A stretch of DNA of 64,000 bases, from contig NZ_CP113343.1 in assembly GCF_026683955.1 (NCBI RefSeq), forward strand, positions 1,488,001-1,552,000. The letters are read 5' to 3'. The position numbers and the translations under genes are program-made. Below, piece after piece: positions 36,974 to 45,437 of this stretch. Numbering within the stretch: position 1 is the first letter of the stretch; each line of letters begins with the position of its first letter. The notes under the pieces were generated by a model. The model was given only the letters and a program-made list of their open reading frames with translations, was not told the origin of the DNA and made no database searches. Origin of the DNA: Arthrobacter sp. MMS18-M83 (lineage in GTDB: Bacteria; Actinomycetota; Actinomycetes; Actinomycetales; Micrococcaceae).

Positions 36974-37597
36974 ATGACCAAAAGAAATGTGCTCATTGGG
37001 GGACGCCTCTTCTTTGCTCTCCTGACGCTTGTGGCCGTGGGAACGCAACTCACGGTCCACATCGGCTTGGGCTTCGACGCGTGGAACTTCTTCAGCTACT
37101 TCACCAATCTGTCCAACATCTTCGCTTCGGTGGTGCTCTTGGTCAGCGGCTATCGCGTGCTTGTTGGCAAGCGTCCCAGTGAGCTCGACGACGCCACGAG
37201 AGGCACCGCGACGATCGCCATGGCCGTGGTGGGGCTTGTGTTCGGTGCGCTCCTGGCGGGACAAGACCTCGGTTCCCTGCTCCCCTGGGTCAACTTCGTG
37301 GTCCACTACCTGATGCCGGTTGTCATGGTGGCCGACTGGTTGTTCCAGCCTCCGCGCTCCGCCCTGACTTTCAAGCACCTTTGGTATTGGCTGCTCTACC
37401 CGGTTGCGTACCTCACCTACAGCCTGATCCGCGGCTCGTTCGTGAACTGGTACGCCTACTGGTTCATCGACCCCGCACGCGCAGGCGGCTGGGGTGGAGT
37501 GGTGGTCTTCGCAATGGCGATCGCCATAGGATTCCTCGCGGTGAGCTTGGCCATGATGAGGTTGGGAAACAAGCTCGAGCGCCAGGTGAACTACTAA
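36974..37597 (+). CDS. Pr6Pr family membrane protein
   Basis: 207-aa protein with six hydrophobic segments and the family features FFSYFTNLSNIFA, LVHYLMPV-type segment (VVHYLMPVVMVADWLF), and YPVAYLTYSLIRG (key Y-F-T-x-x-S-N and Y-L-x-Y). Function unknown. GGGAGG precedes the ATG at 36974; the longer frame lacks a site. Confidence 0.82.
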   Translation: MTKRNVLIGGRLFFALLTLVAVGTQLTVHIGLGFDAWNFFSYFTNLSNIFASVVLLVSGYRVLVGKRPSELDDATRGTATIAMAVVGLVFGALLAGQDLGSLLPWVNFVVHYLMPVVMVADWLFQPPRSALTFKHLWYWLLYPVAYLTYSLIRGSFVNWYAYWFIDPARAGGWGGVVVFAMAIAIGFLAVSLAMMRLGNKLERQVNY

Positions 37598-37655
37598 GGG
37601 CTCTCCACTAATAGGCCCGCTACAAAGCCCGCCCGCTACCTACCCCGCTTCTACC

Positions 37656-37734
37656 GGACATGCCCCCTGCACGAACCAGGCATTGGACATAACACCACCA
37701 TGTCCAGTCCTCGGCTGGAACGAGGGGCATGTCC
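37656..37734. repeat. Nested inverted repeat (ATGTCC/GGACAT) in the gap after the Pr6Pr gene
   Basis: Outer arms GGACATGCCCC (37656-37666) and GGGGCATGTCC (37724-37734) are perfect over 11 bp. Inner arms TGGACAT (37684-37690) and ATGTCCA (37700-37706) nest inside. It lies in a convergent gap and ends 25 bp before prfC; it could be the terminator for both genes or a protein-binding array. Confidence 0.65.
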
Positions 37735-37759
37735 AGAGGCTTACTTCGTTTCCGGAGGG

Positions 37760-39373
37760 CTATTTCGCGGGGTTGTGCGTGCCGATCGGCACCAGTGTGA
37801 GCTTCGGATGGTTCTTCTCGATCCGGCGCAGCGCCCAGACGTCATTGAACAAGGCCAGGTATTCGCCGTCGGACCGCAACAGCACCTCGGCGCCGGGGAC
37901 GTTCGCGAGCGCCGGCATGGCGTCCGCCGTCGAGATCCTCGCCATCGAGTACGGGAGGCGCTCCAAACGCATCGGAGCATTAAAGTCGTGGGCCATGCGG
38001 TCTTCCACCACTTCGAACTGCATGGGACCGACGGCGGCGAGGACAGGGGCCTGATCGCCGCGGACGTCCGAGCGGAGCACCTGGATGACGCCTTCATGCT
38101 CAAGCTGCTCGATGCCGCGGCGGAACTGCTTGAAGCGGCTGGGATCCTGCGACCTGGCCACCTGGAAATGCTCGGGAGCAAAAAGCGGGATGGCGGGGAA
38201 TTCCACTTGCTGGTCCAGGAACAGGCTGTCGCCCACGCGCAGTGAGGATGCGTTGACCAAGCCAACGACGTCGCCGGGATAGGCCTCGTCGATGACTTCC
38301 CGTTCACGCCCGAACACCTGCTGGGCGTACTTGGTGGCGAAGGACTTCCCTGTGCGGGTCTGCGTAACCACCATCCCGCGCTCAAACACGCCGGAGCAGA
38401 CGCGGATGAAGGCGACGTGGTCGCGGTGGGCTTTGTTCATGCCAGCCTGGACTTTGAAAACAAAGCCAGCAAAGGGCGCGTCAACGGAACGGGGCTCCCC
38501 GTCGACGTCCGGGCGTGGCGCGGCGGGAGGCGCGAAGTCCACCAGGGCGTCCAGGATTTCCTTGACGCCGAAGTTCAAGGCAGCCGAACTGAAGAGAATG
38601 GGCGTTGCCGTTCCGGCGTGGAAGCTCTCCACGTCGAACTCAAGGTTGGACTCAATCACGAGTCCGGCCTCATCGACGGCGTCGCTCCAGTTGTTGCCCT
38701 GGGTTTCCGCTGCCTCTTCCGGGGTGAAGTACTCGGTGATGGCGATGTTCGCGCCGGCGTTGTTGCGTGCGAACCGGGCGAATCGGTCGTTGCGCAAGTC
38801 CCACACTCCGCGGAAGTCGCCGGAAATGCCCACAGCCCAAGTCAACGGCATGGGCTGAAGCCCGGTGCGCTCCGTGATCTCATCCATCAACGCGAGGGCG
38901 TCCAAGCCCGGGCGGTCCCATTTGTTGATGACGGTGATGATGGGCAGATTCCGCTGCTTGCAGACTTCAAAGAGCTTCATGGTCTGCGTTTCCAGCCCCT
39001 TTGCGGCATCCACCAGCATCACTGCGCAGTCGACAGCGGCCAATACGCGGTAGGTGTCCTCAGAGAAGTCAGCGTGGCCCGGGGTATCCAGCAGGTTGAT
39101 CACGGTGTCCCGGTAGGAGAACTGCAAGGCCGCGGAGCTGATGGAAATGCCGCGGTCCTTCTCCATCTGCATCCAGTCGGACACGGTTTCCTTGCGGTTG
39201 GCCTTGCCGCTCGACGCGCCCGCGGTACCGATGACTTTGGCATGCAGGGCAAGAGCTTCCGTAAGCGTGGACTTACCCGCGTCAGGATGCGAAATGACCG
39301 CAAAAGTCCGACGCCGGGAGGCCTCATGGTGAATCGCCTGGACTCGGGCGGGGCTCAGGACTTCTTGGGACAC
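37760..39373 (-). CDS. prfC: Peptide chain release factor 3
   Basis: 537-aa translational GTPase that recycles RF1/RF2. G1 SHPDAGKST near residue 26, G3 DTPGHADFSEDTYR near 94, G4 NKWD near 148. Start at GTG 39373 (VSQEVLSPARVQ) gives the normal family length; the 39 codons upstream are not family sequence. Only a weak AAAG precedes the start. Single gene. Confidence 0.95.
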   Translation of the reverse strand: MSQEVLSPARVQAIHHEASRRRTFAVISHPDAGKSTLTEALALHAKVIGTAGASSGKANRKETVSDWMQMEKDRGISISSAALQFSYRDTVINLLDTPGHADFSEDTYRVLAAVDCAVMLVDAAKGLETQTMKLFEVCKQRNLPIITVINKWDRPGLDALALMDEITERTGLQPMPLTWAVGISGDFRGVWDLRNDRFARFARNNAGANIAITEYFTPEEAAETQGNNWSDAVDEAGLVIESNLEFDVESFHAGTATPILFSSAALNFGVKEILDALVDFAPPAAPRPDVDGEPRSVDAPFAGFVFKVQAGMNKAHRDHVAFIRVCSGVFERGMVVTQTRTGKSFATKYAQQVFGREREVIDEAYPGDVVGLVNASSLRVGDSLFLDQQVEFPAIPLFAPEHFQVARSQDPSRFKQFRRGIEQLEHEGVIQVLRSDVRGDQAPVLAAVGPMQFEVVEDRMAHDFNAPMRLERLPYSMARISTADAMPALANVPGAEVLLRSDGEYLALFNDVWALRRIEKNHPKLTLVPIGTHNPAK

Positions 39374-39715
39374 GGTGCTACTTTCGCTGCGATCTGGGCG
39401 TCGCCCGCGCTGAGGAATGACGGGCCAAACGTGGAATGGAGGCTGGATACGGGCCCTGCGCCGGCCGGGGGCCAACTCAGGGAGCGGCACGATGATGCGC
39501 CAGCCAAGATACCAAGTTTATCCCAGCCCGCGGATCTAGCCGAAGGCGGCTCCGGAAGGCGGCGTTTAACAGGATCGAAACGAGGTGCACAAACCCCCGA
39601 AATCACCAGCCGATAGCTTGAATTGACGGCGGTCCGGCTCATGAGAGCTGCGAAGACCTACCCGCCAGGAAAACACTCGATCAGGCCGGCGATGGCACGA
39701 AAGGACAAGGCACCA

Positions 39716-39944
39716 ATGAAACCGGGGAATGACTTGTTCTACGATCCCTTCGGACCCCCCTCCGGTCCGGGCCCAGCCGCGAGCTCAGGCGCGAGCACCA
39801 CTACGGGCACCGCTACGAGAACCGCTCCGGCCAGGAGCCGGCAGGGACACCGCCCGGACAATCCCCCGAGCGGAACCCAGCTTCCTGCTAGGCAGGTACG
39901 CCCGGATGCCGGAAGGGGTCCGGCGCGGGAAGCGGCGCTACTGA
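39716..39944 (+). pseudogene. Possible small gene with a frame switch
   Basis: An ATG at 39716 with AAGGACAAGG upstream opens MKPGNDLFYDPFGPP, then Pro/Ala/Ser-rich codons. In that frame codon bias decays after about 30 codons. The +1-shifted frame then shows very high third-position GC and ends FLLGRYARMPEGVRRGKRRY, stop at 39944. This looks like one small basic, disordered protein broken by a frameshift, or an unusual overlapping pair. No family recognised. Confidence 0.3.
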
Positions 39945-40226
39945 GTGTGCGACGCGACCTTGAGCGCCTCGCACGGCTCCGGACGGCTCCCTGAGGTCCC
40001 GGGAACCGAGCACAAAGTGGCAGTCTGGCCGCCGCCGTCGGACGCGTTTCGAAGCACCCGCCACATGACCTTCTTTGGGGCACTTTAAGGCTTGCCTGTG
40101 CGGTTCTTGCCGGTCTATACCTCTATCATTGAGCTTGCGGGAAACCTTGTACTTTGATCCTGCTGGCTCACTGCTGAAAACCGGCATAATCGCGGGCGTC
40201 TGCTTGCACCTTTGAAGGGAACACCT

Positions 40227-41303
40227 ATGGCTCGGAGCCCCGAAGAATCGCTCAAGGCGACTCTGGGCAGGGTGGCCCCCGGAACGCCGCTTCGCGACGG
40301 CCTGGAACGCATCCTCCGTGGGCGCACTGGTGCCCTGATTGTCTTGGGTACGGATCGGACCATCGAGTCAATCTGCTCCGGCGGCTTTGAAATCGGCATC
40401 GACTTCTCCCCGACGCGACTCCGTGAGCTCGCGAAGATGGACGGTGCCATCATTTGCGACAAGGACGCAGGGAACATCCTTCGCGCGGCAGTCCAGCTTG
40501 TGCCGGACTCCAGCATCGAGACGCAGGAATCAGGGACGCGTCACAGGACAGCCGAGCGCGTGGCCATCCAGACCGGGGTGCCGGTGATTTCGGTCAGCCA
40601 GTCCATGCAGATCATCGCCCTGTACGTCAACGGTCTCCGGCACGTGCTGGAGGGCTCCGAGAAAGTCCTCGCGCGCGCCAACCAGGCCCTCGCAACCCTT
40701 GAACGCTACAGCGCCCGATTGGACCAGGTCACCAGCGCCCTCTCGGCACTTGAGATCGAGGCCATGGTTACCGTCCGGGATGTGGCAGTCACCCTGCAGC
40801 GCCAGGAAATGGTCCGGCGCATCGCCGAGGAAATCGCACAGTATGTCCTGGAGCTGGGCGAGGACGGCAGGCTGCTCTCCCTGCAGTTGGAGGAGCTCAC
40901 CATGGGCCGTGGCCCGGGCAGCGACGTCATCATCCGCGACTACGCCGGCGCCGATGCCTCACCGGAGGAGATCGATGCCGCCGTCCAGGCCCTCCTTGAC
41001 CTTGGCCCCACTGAGCTGATTGACCTCGGCAAGATCGCGGGCATCATCGGTTTCGCCGGGGGCATGGATGTGCTCGACGCCGGTGTGCAGCCCCGCGGGT
41101 ACCGCCTCCTGTCCGGGCTGAAGTCGGTTCCGAAGGCCGTCGCCGACCGTCTGGTGGAACACTTCGGGGGACTCCAGAACCTCATGGCGGCCACCATCGA
41201 CGACCTCATGACCGTGGACGGTATCGGCGACCAGCGCGCCAGGACCGTCCGCGAAGGGCTCAGCCGCATGGCCGAGGCCAGCCTGCTGGACCGGTTCCTC
41301 TAA
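40227..41303 (+). CDS. disA: DNA integrity scanning diadenylate cyclase DisA
   Basis: 358-aa enzyme making cyclic di-AMP from two ATP. The DAC domain has the catalytic MDGAIICDKDAGNIL (D-G-A) and SGTRHRTAE (R-H-R) motifs at about 72 and 108. A central helical spine follows, then a C-terminal helix-hairpin-helix (LMTVDGIGDQRARTVREGLSR) for branched DNA. ATG 40227 with AAGGGA upstream is preferred over a TTG five codons earlier. Confidence 0.97.
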   Translation: MARSPEESLKATLGRVAPGTPLRDGLERILRGRTGALIVLGTDRTIESICSGGFEIGIDFSPTRLRELAKMDGAIICDKDAGNILRAAVQLVPDSSIETQESGTRHRTAERVAIQTGVPVISVSQSMQIIALYVNGLRHVLEGSEKVLARANQALATLERYSARLDQVTSALSALEIEAMVTVRDVAVTLQRQEMVRRIAEEIAQYVLELGEDGRLLSLQLEELTMGRGPGSDVIIRDYAGADASPEEIDAAVQALLDLGPTELIDLGKIAGIIGFAGGMDVLDAGVQPRGYRLLSGLKSVPKAVADRLVEHFGGLQNLMAATIDDLMTVDGIGDQRARTVREGLSRMAEASLLDRFL

Positions 41304-41336
41304 CCTTTCAACCCTGCATCAGCCCAGCAACGCAGC

Positions 41337-42056
41337 TCAGCCCAGCTGGAAGACGGCCTTGGTGCTCGCTTTATTTCCCAGGACGGCCTTGAACGTGTAC
41401 GTGCCATTGGCCGGTTTGGCCGAGACCGCCCCGCAGCCTTCCAGCGTCCTGTTGCGCTGCCAGGGGAAATTGGCCGTCTCGCTCTTGCCCGGATCAATCT
41501 GCTTCACGAGGTCTTCGCCCTTCGCTTGGCAGTCCTTCGAAGAGAAAATCCGGTCTTCGCCGCTCATCACCAGGAACTCCATCTGGGACGTCCCAACGTT
41601 GACCTGGCACGGAGCGGTTCCGCCGTTGGTGATCTTCATGCTCAGCACCGGGTTCTGCGCTGCCGCATAGGCGGGTTGGTCCGTGGATGCGGTAACCGTC
41701 ACGAGGTTTAGGTCGCAGACCGGGGTCGGAGAGGGGGTCGTCGTGGCCACAATGGGATCCGCCGAAGGAATCTGGACCACGGGGGCCGCGCCGCTCGGAT
41801 CGTTCTTGGACGCACCGGAATCAGCCTTGCCTGCAAGCGAAGAACTCATGGCTACGGCCCCAGCCACGAGCATCGCCAAGACCACCAGCAGGGCACCAAA
41901 AACTACAAGCCTCCGACGGCGGTAAACGGCGGGACTCGACCGGCGCCTTTGCGGCCGCGCTGCACTCCTGGAACGGTTAGCGCTTGCGGTCCGGGCAGTG
42001 CCTTTCGCCGGCGGCGACGTGCGCGCCCGTGGCGGTTGCTTGCCCTTGTTGACCAT
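41337..42056 (-). CDS. Membrane-anchored hypothetical protein with extracytoplasmic domain
   Basis: 239 aa. The N-terminal 48 residues are very basic (Arg/Lys/Pro), followed by one membrane helix (LVVFGALLVVLAMLVAGAVAM, about 49-69). A Ser/Thr/Pro linker and a beta-rich outer domain follow. The outer domain has two Cys pairs (CDLNLV..., PCQVNV..., KDCQAK, EGCGAV) and sequence like DUF4232-type immunoglobulin-like domains (VLSMKITNGGTAPCQVNVG). Function unknown; divergent from mutY. Confidence 0.65.
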   Translation of the reverse strand: MVNKGKQPPRARTSPPAKGTARTASANRSRSAARPQRRRSSPAVYRRRRLVVFGALLVVLAMLVAGAVAMSSSLAGKADSGASKNDPSGAAPVVQIPSADPIVATTTPSPTPVCDLNLVTVTASTDQPAYAAAQNPVLSMKITNGGTAPCQVNVGTSQMEFLVMSGEDRIFSSKDCQAKGEDLVKQIDPGKSETANFPWQRNRTLEGCGAVSAKPANGTYTFKAVLGNKASTKAVFQLG

Positions 42057-42218
42057 TCTTCTAGGCTAGGCAACACTGGGCCGGGATGGCGTCGCACCAC
42101 GCCGCCGAGGCCTGATCGAAGCCAGTATGACGTCGGTCATCCTTGGCTGGCTCCACTACAGTGGATGGCAGGAATCGGCCGCCATCAGGGCTTGCCACGA
42201 ACGCCGACGGGGATCCAC

Positions 42219-43187
42219 ATGCTATTGCCAAGCGCCGCTGAACTTGCCGGCACCCACCACCTTTCGGACTTACACCTGTCCATGGACCGTTGGTTCTCCG
42301 AGGTGGCCCGGGTGCTGCCGTGGCGGTCGCCGGACTGCAGCCCGTGGGGAATTCTGGTCAGCGAGGTGATGCTGCAGCAGACTCCGGTAGTTCGGGTCTT
42401 GCCGGTGTGGGAAGACTGGATGGAACGCTGGCCTGAGCCTGCGGATCTCGCGAGGGAGCCCTCGGGTGAGGCCGTGCGACATTGGGGCAGGCTCGGCTAT
42501 CCCCGCCGCGCGCTCAGGCTGCACGCGGCCGCCGTCGCGATTGTGGAGGATCACGGCGGCAAGGTTCCGGACACGCATGGTGCGCTGCTGAGCCTTCCCG
42601 GCGTCGGCGATTACACAGCAGCGGCTGTGGCCGCTTTTGCGTTCGGGCGGCGCGAAACCGTGGTGGATACGAACATCCGGCGCGTGCATGCCCGGCTCGT
42701 TTCGGGATTGGCACTGCCGGCGCCGTCGCTCACGGCGTCCGAGATGCGCCTCGCCCAATCCCTCATGCCCGACGACGCCCGGCTCTCCGTCCGGTGGAAC
42801 GCCTCCGTCATGGAACTCGGAGCGCTGGTATGCACGGCCCGCTCCCCCAAGTGCTCCGACTGCCCTGTCCGCGGGTCCTGCGCGTGGCTTGCGGCGGGCG
42901 AGCCCGCGCCGACGTACACACCCAAAGGCCAGGCCTGGCACGGCACAGATCGGCAGCTCCGGGGTGCTGTCATGGCCGTCTTGCGCGTGGCCGCTTCGCC
43001 CGTCGCGCGGGAACTGTTCGAGCGCCCCGCAGCCGACCTCGGCTTCGCGGCAGACGGCATAGCGGTTCCCTTGGCTGCCCTGCATCGCTTGAATTCGGCC
43101 CCGGAGCAGCTGGAACGGGCGCTTGAGGGACTCCTGCGCGACGGTCTGGCCGAAATGCACGACGCCGGGCTGCGGCTCCCGGCCTAA
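42219..43187 (+). CDS. mutY: A/G-specific adenine glycosylase
   Basis: 322-aa base-excision-repair enzyme removing adenine opposite 8-oxoG. Catalytic Glu in VSEVMLQQTPV, HhH LPGVGDYTAAAVAAFAFG with the active Asp in VVDTNIRRVHARL. The 4Fe-4S cluster motif is C-x6-C-x2-C-x5-C (CTARSPKCSDCPVRGSC). The usual NUDIX-like 8-oxoG-recognition domain is replaced by about 95 residues of helical sequence, as in other short actinobacterial MutY. ATG 42219 follows GGGGATCC. Confidence 0.92.
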   Translation: MLLPSAAELAGTHHLSDLHLSMDRWFSEVARVLPWRSPDCSPWGILVSEVMLQQTPVVRVLPVWEDWMERWPEPADLAREPSGEAVRHWGRLGYPRRALRLHAAAVAIVEDHGGKVPDTHGALLSLPGVGDYTAAAVAAFAFGRRETVVDTNIRRVHARLVSGLALPAPSLTASEMRLAQSLMPDDARLSVRWNASVMELGALVCTARSPKCSDCPVRGSCAWLAAGEPAPTYTPKGQAWHGTDRQLRGAVMAVLRVAASPVARELFERPAADLGFAADGIAVPLAALHRLNSAPEQLERALEGLLRDGLAEMHDAGLRLPA

Positions 43188-43227
43188 GGTTCCCTTGACG
43201 CTGCTTCCTTTACATCTGGGCTTTCGC

Positions 43228-43914
43228 TCACACGCGGGCCGGCTTGCGGGCTAGAAGGTAGGCCTGCGGGGTTTTTTCATGCTTGCCGTCTGGTTCGCGA
43301 AGCAGTTGTGCTTCCACAACAAGGCCTGCCTGACGTAGGAGTTCCGCGATGCGGCCCGGCGGCAAGCGGTAGGCATCGAGGTCGATCTCGTGGCCATAGG
43401 CGAAATCCAGGTGCCGGGGTTCATCTCCCGCCTGAAACGCCAGCAGGAGCAGGCCGCCGTCCCGGAGGGCCCGATGGAATTGGGCGAACACCGCGGGCAA
43501 CCGAGCCGGCGGAGTATGGATAATCGAATACCAGGCGACAATGCCACCCAGCGCGCCGTCCGCCAGAGGCAGGGCCTCCATGGAGCCTTCATCAAACTGC
43601 AGGCCGGGGTGATCCCGGCGGGCTACCGCCACCATCTCCGGCGACAGGTCGATGCCGAAAGCCGTGAGGCCAAGCGAGTCCAAATGCGCCGTAATCCGTC
43701 CGGGGCCGCAACCAAGGTCCGCAACTACCCCTCCTCCATCCGCCTCTACGAGTTCCGCAAAGGTGCCGAGCATGGCCCGGTCAAACGGCTTCGAGGCTAG
43801 TTCGTTGCGCAGGAGTTCGGCGTAGTCGGAGGCTACCGTGTTGTACGCGGCGCGGGTGGCATGCACGTCCGCGGGTTCAGTCATGCCCAGTTCCGTCATG
43901 CCCAGTTCCGTCAT
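43228..43914 (-). CDS. Class I SAM-dependent methyltransferase
   Basis: 228-aa methyltransferase. Motif I VADLGCGPGRITAHL near residue 65, acidic motif II GIDLSPEMVAVAR near 86, motif III GGIVAWYSIIHTPP. No substrate can be deduced. The start region is a perfect triplicated 15-bp unit giving three in-frame ATGs (43914, 43899, 43884); I take the first. Convergent with mutY. Confidence 0.85.
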   Translation of the reverse strand: MTELGMTELGMTEPADVHATRAAYNTVASDYAELLRNELASKPFDRAMLGTFAELVEADGGGVVADLGCGPGRITAHLDSLGLTAFGIDLSPEMVAVARRDHPGLQFDEGSMEALPLADGALGGIVAWYSIIHTPPARLPAVFAQFHRALRDGGLLLLAFQAGDEPRHLDFAYGHEIDLDAYRLPPGRIAELLRQAGLVVEAQLLREPDGKHEKTPQAYLLARKPARV

Positions 43915-43920
43915 GCCCAG
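43882..43920. repeat. 15-bp tandem repeat over the methyltransferase start codon
   Basis: TCATGCCCAGTTCCG occurs twice in full and once more in part, so each unit presents an ATG preceded by GGGC on the minus strand. Gain or loss of a unit would keep the frame and change the N-terminus by five residues (MTELG). Confidence 0.85.
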
Positions 43921-44170
43921 AACCCTACTGCTTCTTCGCGCGCTGACCGAGAAAGACCTACCGACCCTATTCACGGCTATCGGAAGACCCGAGATTTTCG
44001 CTGGCGGCCGGGGTGGGGATATGGGGTGTATCGAGAGGACTTCGAGCAGTGGTCGGAATTCCTGAGGCAATGTTGCGTTGGCAGCAAAGCAACGTGTACG
44101 CCGTGTGCCTTTGATCAGAGGGCGACAGGGTTATTGGCACCACCACCCCCGGCGATTTCGACTTGGGAAA

Positions 44171-44437
44171 TGAGTCTGCGCGAGGTCCCAGCGGAAGGTT
44201 GGATTTACGGCGCCTACAATCCGAGGGCATCGGGCCCTCGCGACGTGTCCTTTCGGGGATTACTCGCGTGCCATGTTGGAGGCGCAGCGGTACTTCAAGT
44301 GGTTGCGCTGGAACCTGGCCTGCCCGCTGCGCGGCGACGCGCTCCCACCGGCAGTCATTGTGCCTAACGTGTGTCGCTCGGCCGGCGAGCCCGATGGCCG
44401 ACGCCCGAAGGAATGCCCGAACACGCCTAAGCCCTGA
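44171..44437 (+). other. Possible small gene or gene remnant
   Basis: The 550-bp gap between the methyltransferase and the membrane-protein gene has no convincing long gene. One plus-strand frame, open from 44171 to TGA 44437, becomes strongly GC3-biased from about 44258. It contains YSRAMLEAQRYFKWLRWN and a Cys/Pro/Arg-rich end; an ATG is at 44273 (54 codons). No ribosome site is seen and no family recognised. It may be the 3' end of a decayed gene at the edge of the accessory island. Confidence 0.3.
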
Positions 44438-44465
44438 TCTTGTCAGTTGCTCGCGGTATATGGGG

Positions 44466-45404
44466 CTATGCATTTCTCAGGGCGGCATCCATGAGAAGAA
44501 AGAACAATCCTGAGGCAAAGGCAACCGTGATGGCGACGACGAGCAGATTCCCGAACCAGTCCTTCAACCCACGACTTTCGAAGCGTTTCGCGCGCCGTTC
44601 CAGACGCTGACTGCCTGGGCCGTGGATGAACCCGACATACGCGCACCAGTCAAAGAGGGAGGACCAGCTCCGGAGGAGAAGGACCCCTGACATGACGACA
44701 GCGCCGAGCAGCACAACGACGAAGAAGAAACTGTAAGGGGGGTCGGCTTTGAAGAGTTCCATTGCCCGGCCGATGAGGTCAGGCAGTTCTCTCAAGATTC
44801 CCGGAGGTGCGGGGTGTGCCGCCGATGCCGCTTCGACTTTCTGACTGATGGATTCAATGCTGTTGCCACGCCAGCTCTGCGTGGATACACCGATCCAGGA
44901 GTAAATCGCGGCTGCCACGGCAATCACAACCTCAACGACGGTTCCCACGGCTTGCCAGCTCCAGAGACCAGAGGCCGACGTTCTGCGCACGGCGATGAAC
45001 AAAGTGACCAAAAGCCCGCAGGCCATGCCGGCGGTGAACCACATCAGCGGCACGCGGAGCGTGAGGAACAATGCGCCGGCAATGAGCGCCCCTGCCACTA
45101 CGGCCACTATCTCTGCATGCTGGTCTTCGTCGGATTTCGCTCGTTGAGGGGAGGAAATGCTCATGTTCTGATGAACGGTAGTCCGGGCGTCAACGATTTG
45201 GACGTGGCCATCGAAGCTATCCCCGGCCACAACGACTTGGTTGCCGTCCCGGTTCCGGGCATACACTTTCTCGGCTGTTTGATGTCCCTTCTCCGGGCGC
45301 TTCCACCGTGTTTTTCGTGTGAGGAGACCGATCAGCGCTGAGAACACCCATCCGATGGCCGCAGCCGTGACGCTGGAGAGCGTACCGCTCCAAAAACTAT
45401 CCAT
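44466..45404 (-). CDS. Unknown polytopic membrane protein in the RiPP-like cluster
   Basis: 312 aa. One N-terminal helix (about 5-28) is followed by a soluble segment with GNQVVVAGDSFDGHVQIVDART. Five more hydrophobic segments then cluster around 98-140, 148-172, 222-245 and 288-308. No family recognised. It starts 33 bp after the MFS gene on the same strand and so is probably the last gene of the cluster. Immunity, export assistance or an unrelated role are all possible. Its base composition is slightly lower in GC than its neighbours. Confidence 0.6.
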   Translation of the reverse strand: MDSFWSGTLSSVTAAAIGWVFSALIGLLTRKTRWKRPEKGHQTAEKVYARNRDGNQVVVAGDSFDGHVQIVDARTTVHQNMSISSPQRAKSDEDQHAEIVAVVAGALIAGALFLTLRVPLMWFTAGMACGLLVTLFIAVRRTSASGLWSWQAVGTVVEVVIAVAAAIYSWIGVSTQSWRGNSIESISQKVEAASAAHPAPPGILRELPDLIGRAMELFKADPPYSFFFVVVLLGAVVMSGVLLLRSWSSLFDWCAYVGFIHGPGSQRLERRAKRFESRGLKDWFGNLLVVAITVAFASGLFFLLMDAALRNA

Positions 45405-45437
45405 TGAACGTCCTCATATCTGCTAGGTATCGATCTT

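Noticed and set aside
43222..43242. CGCTCACACGCGGGCC, similar to the 32-bp repeat core
   Set aside because: Single copy partly inside a coding region, no partner 32 bp away.
43967..44473. 168-codon minus-strand frame before the unknown membrane protein
   Set aside because: Arg/Ser-rich translation, no codon bias, no start signal; typical spurious frame in a non-coding gap.
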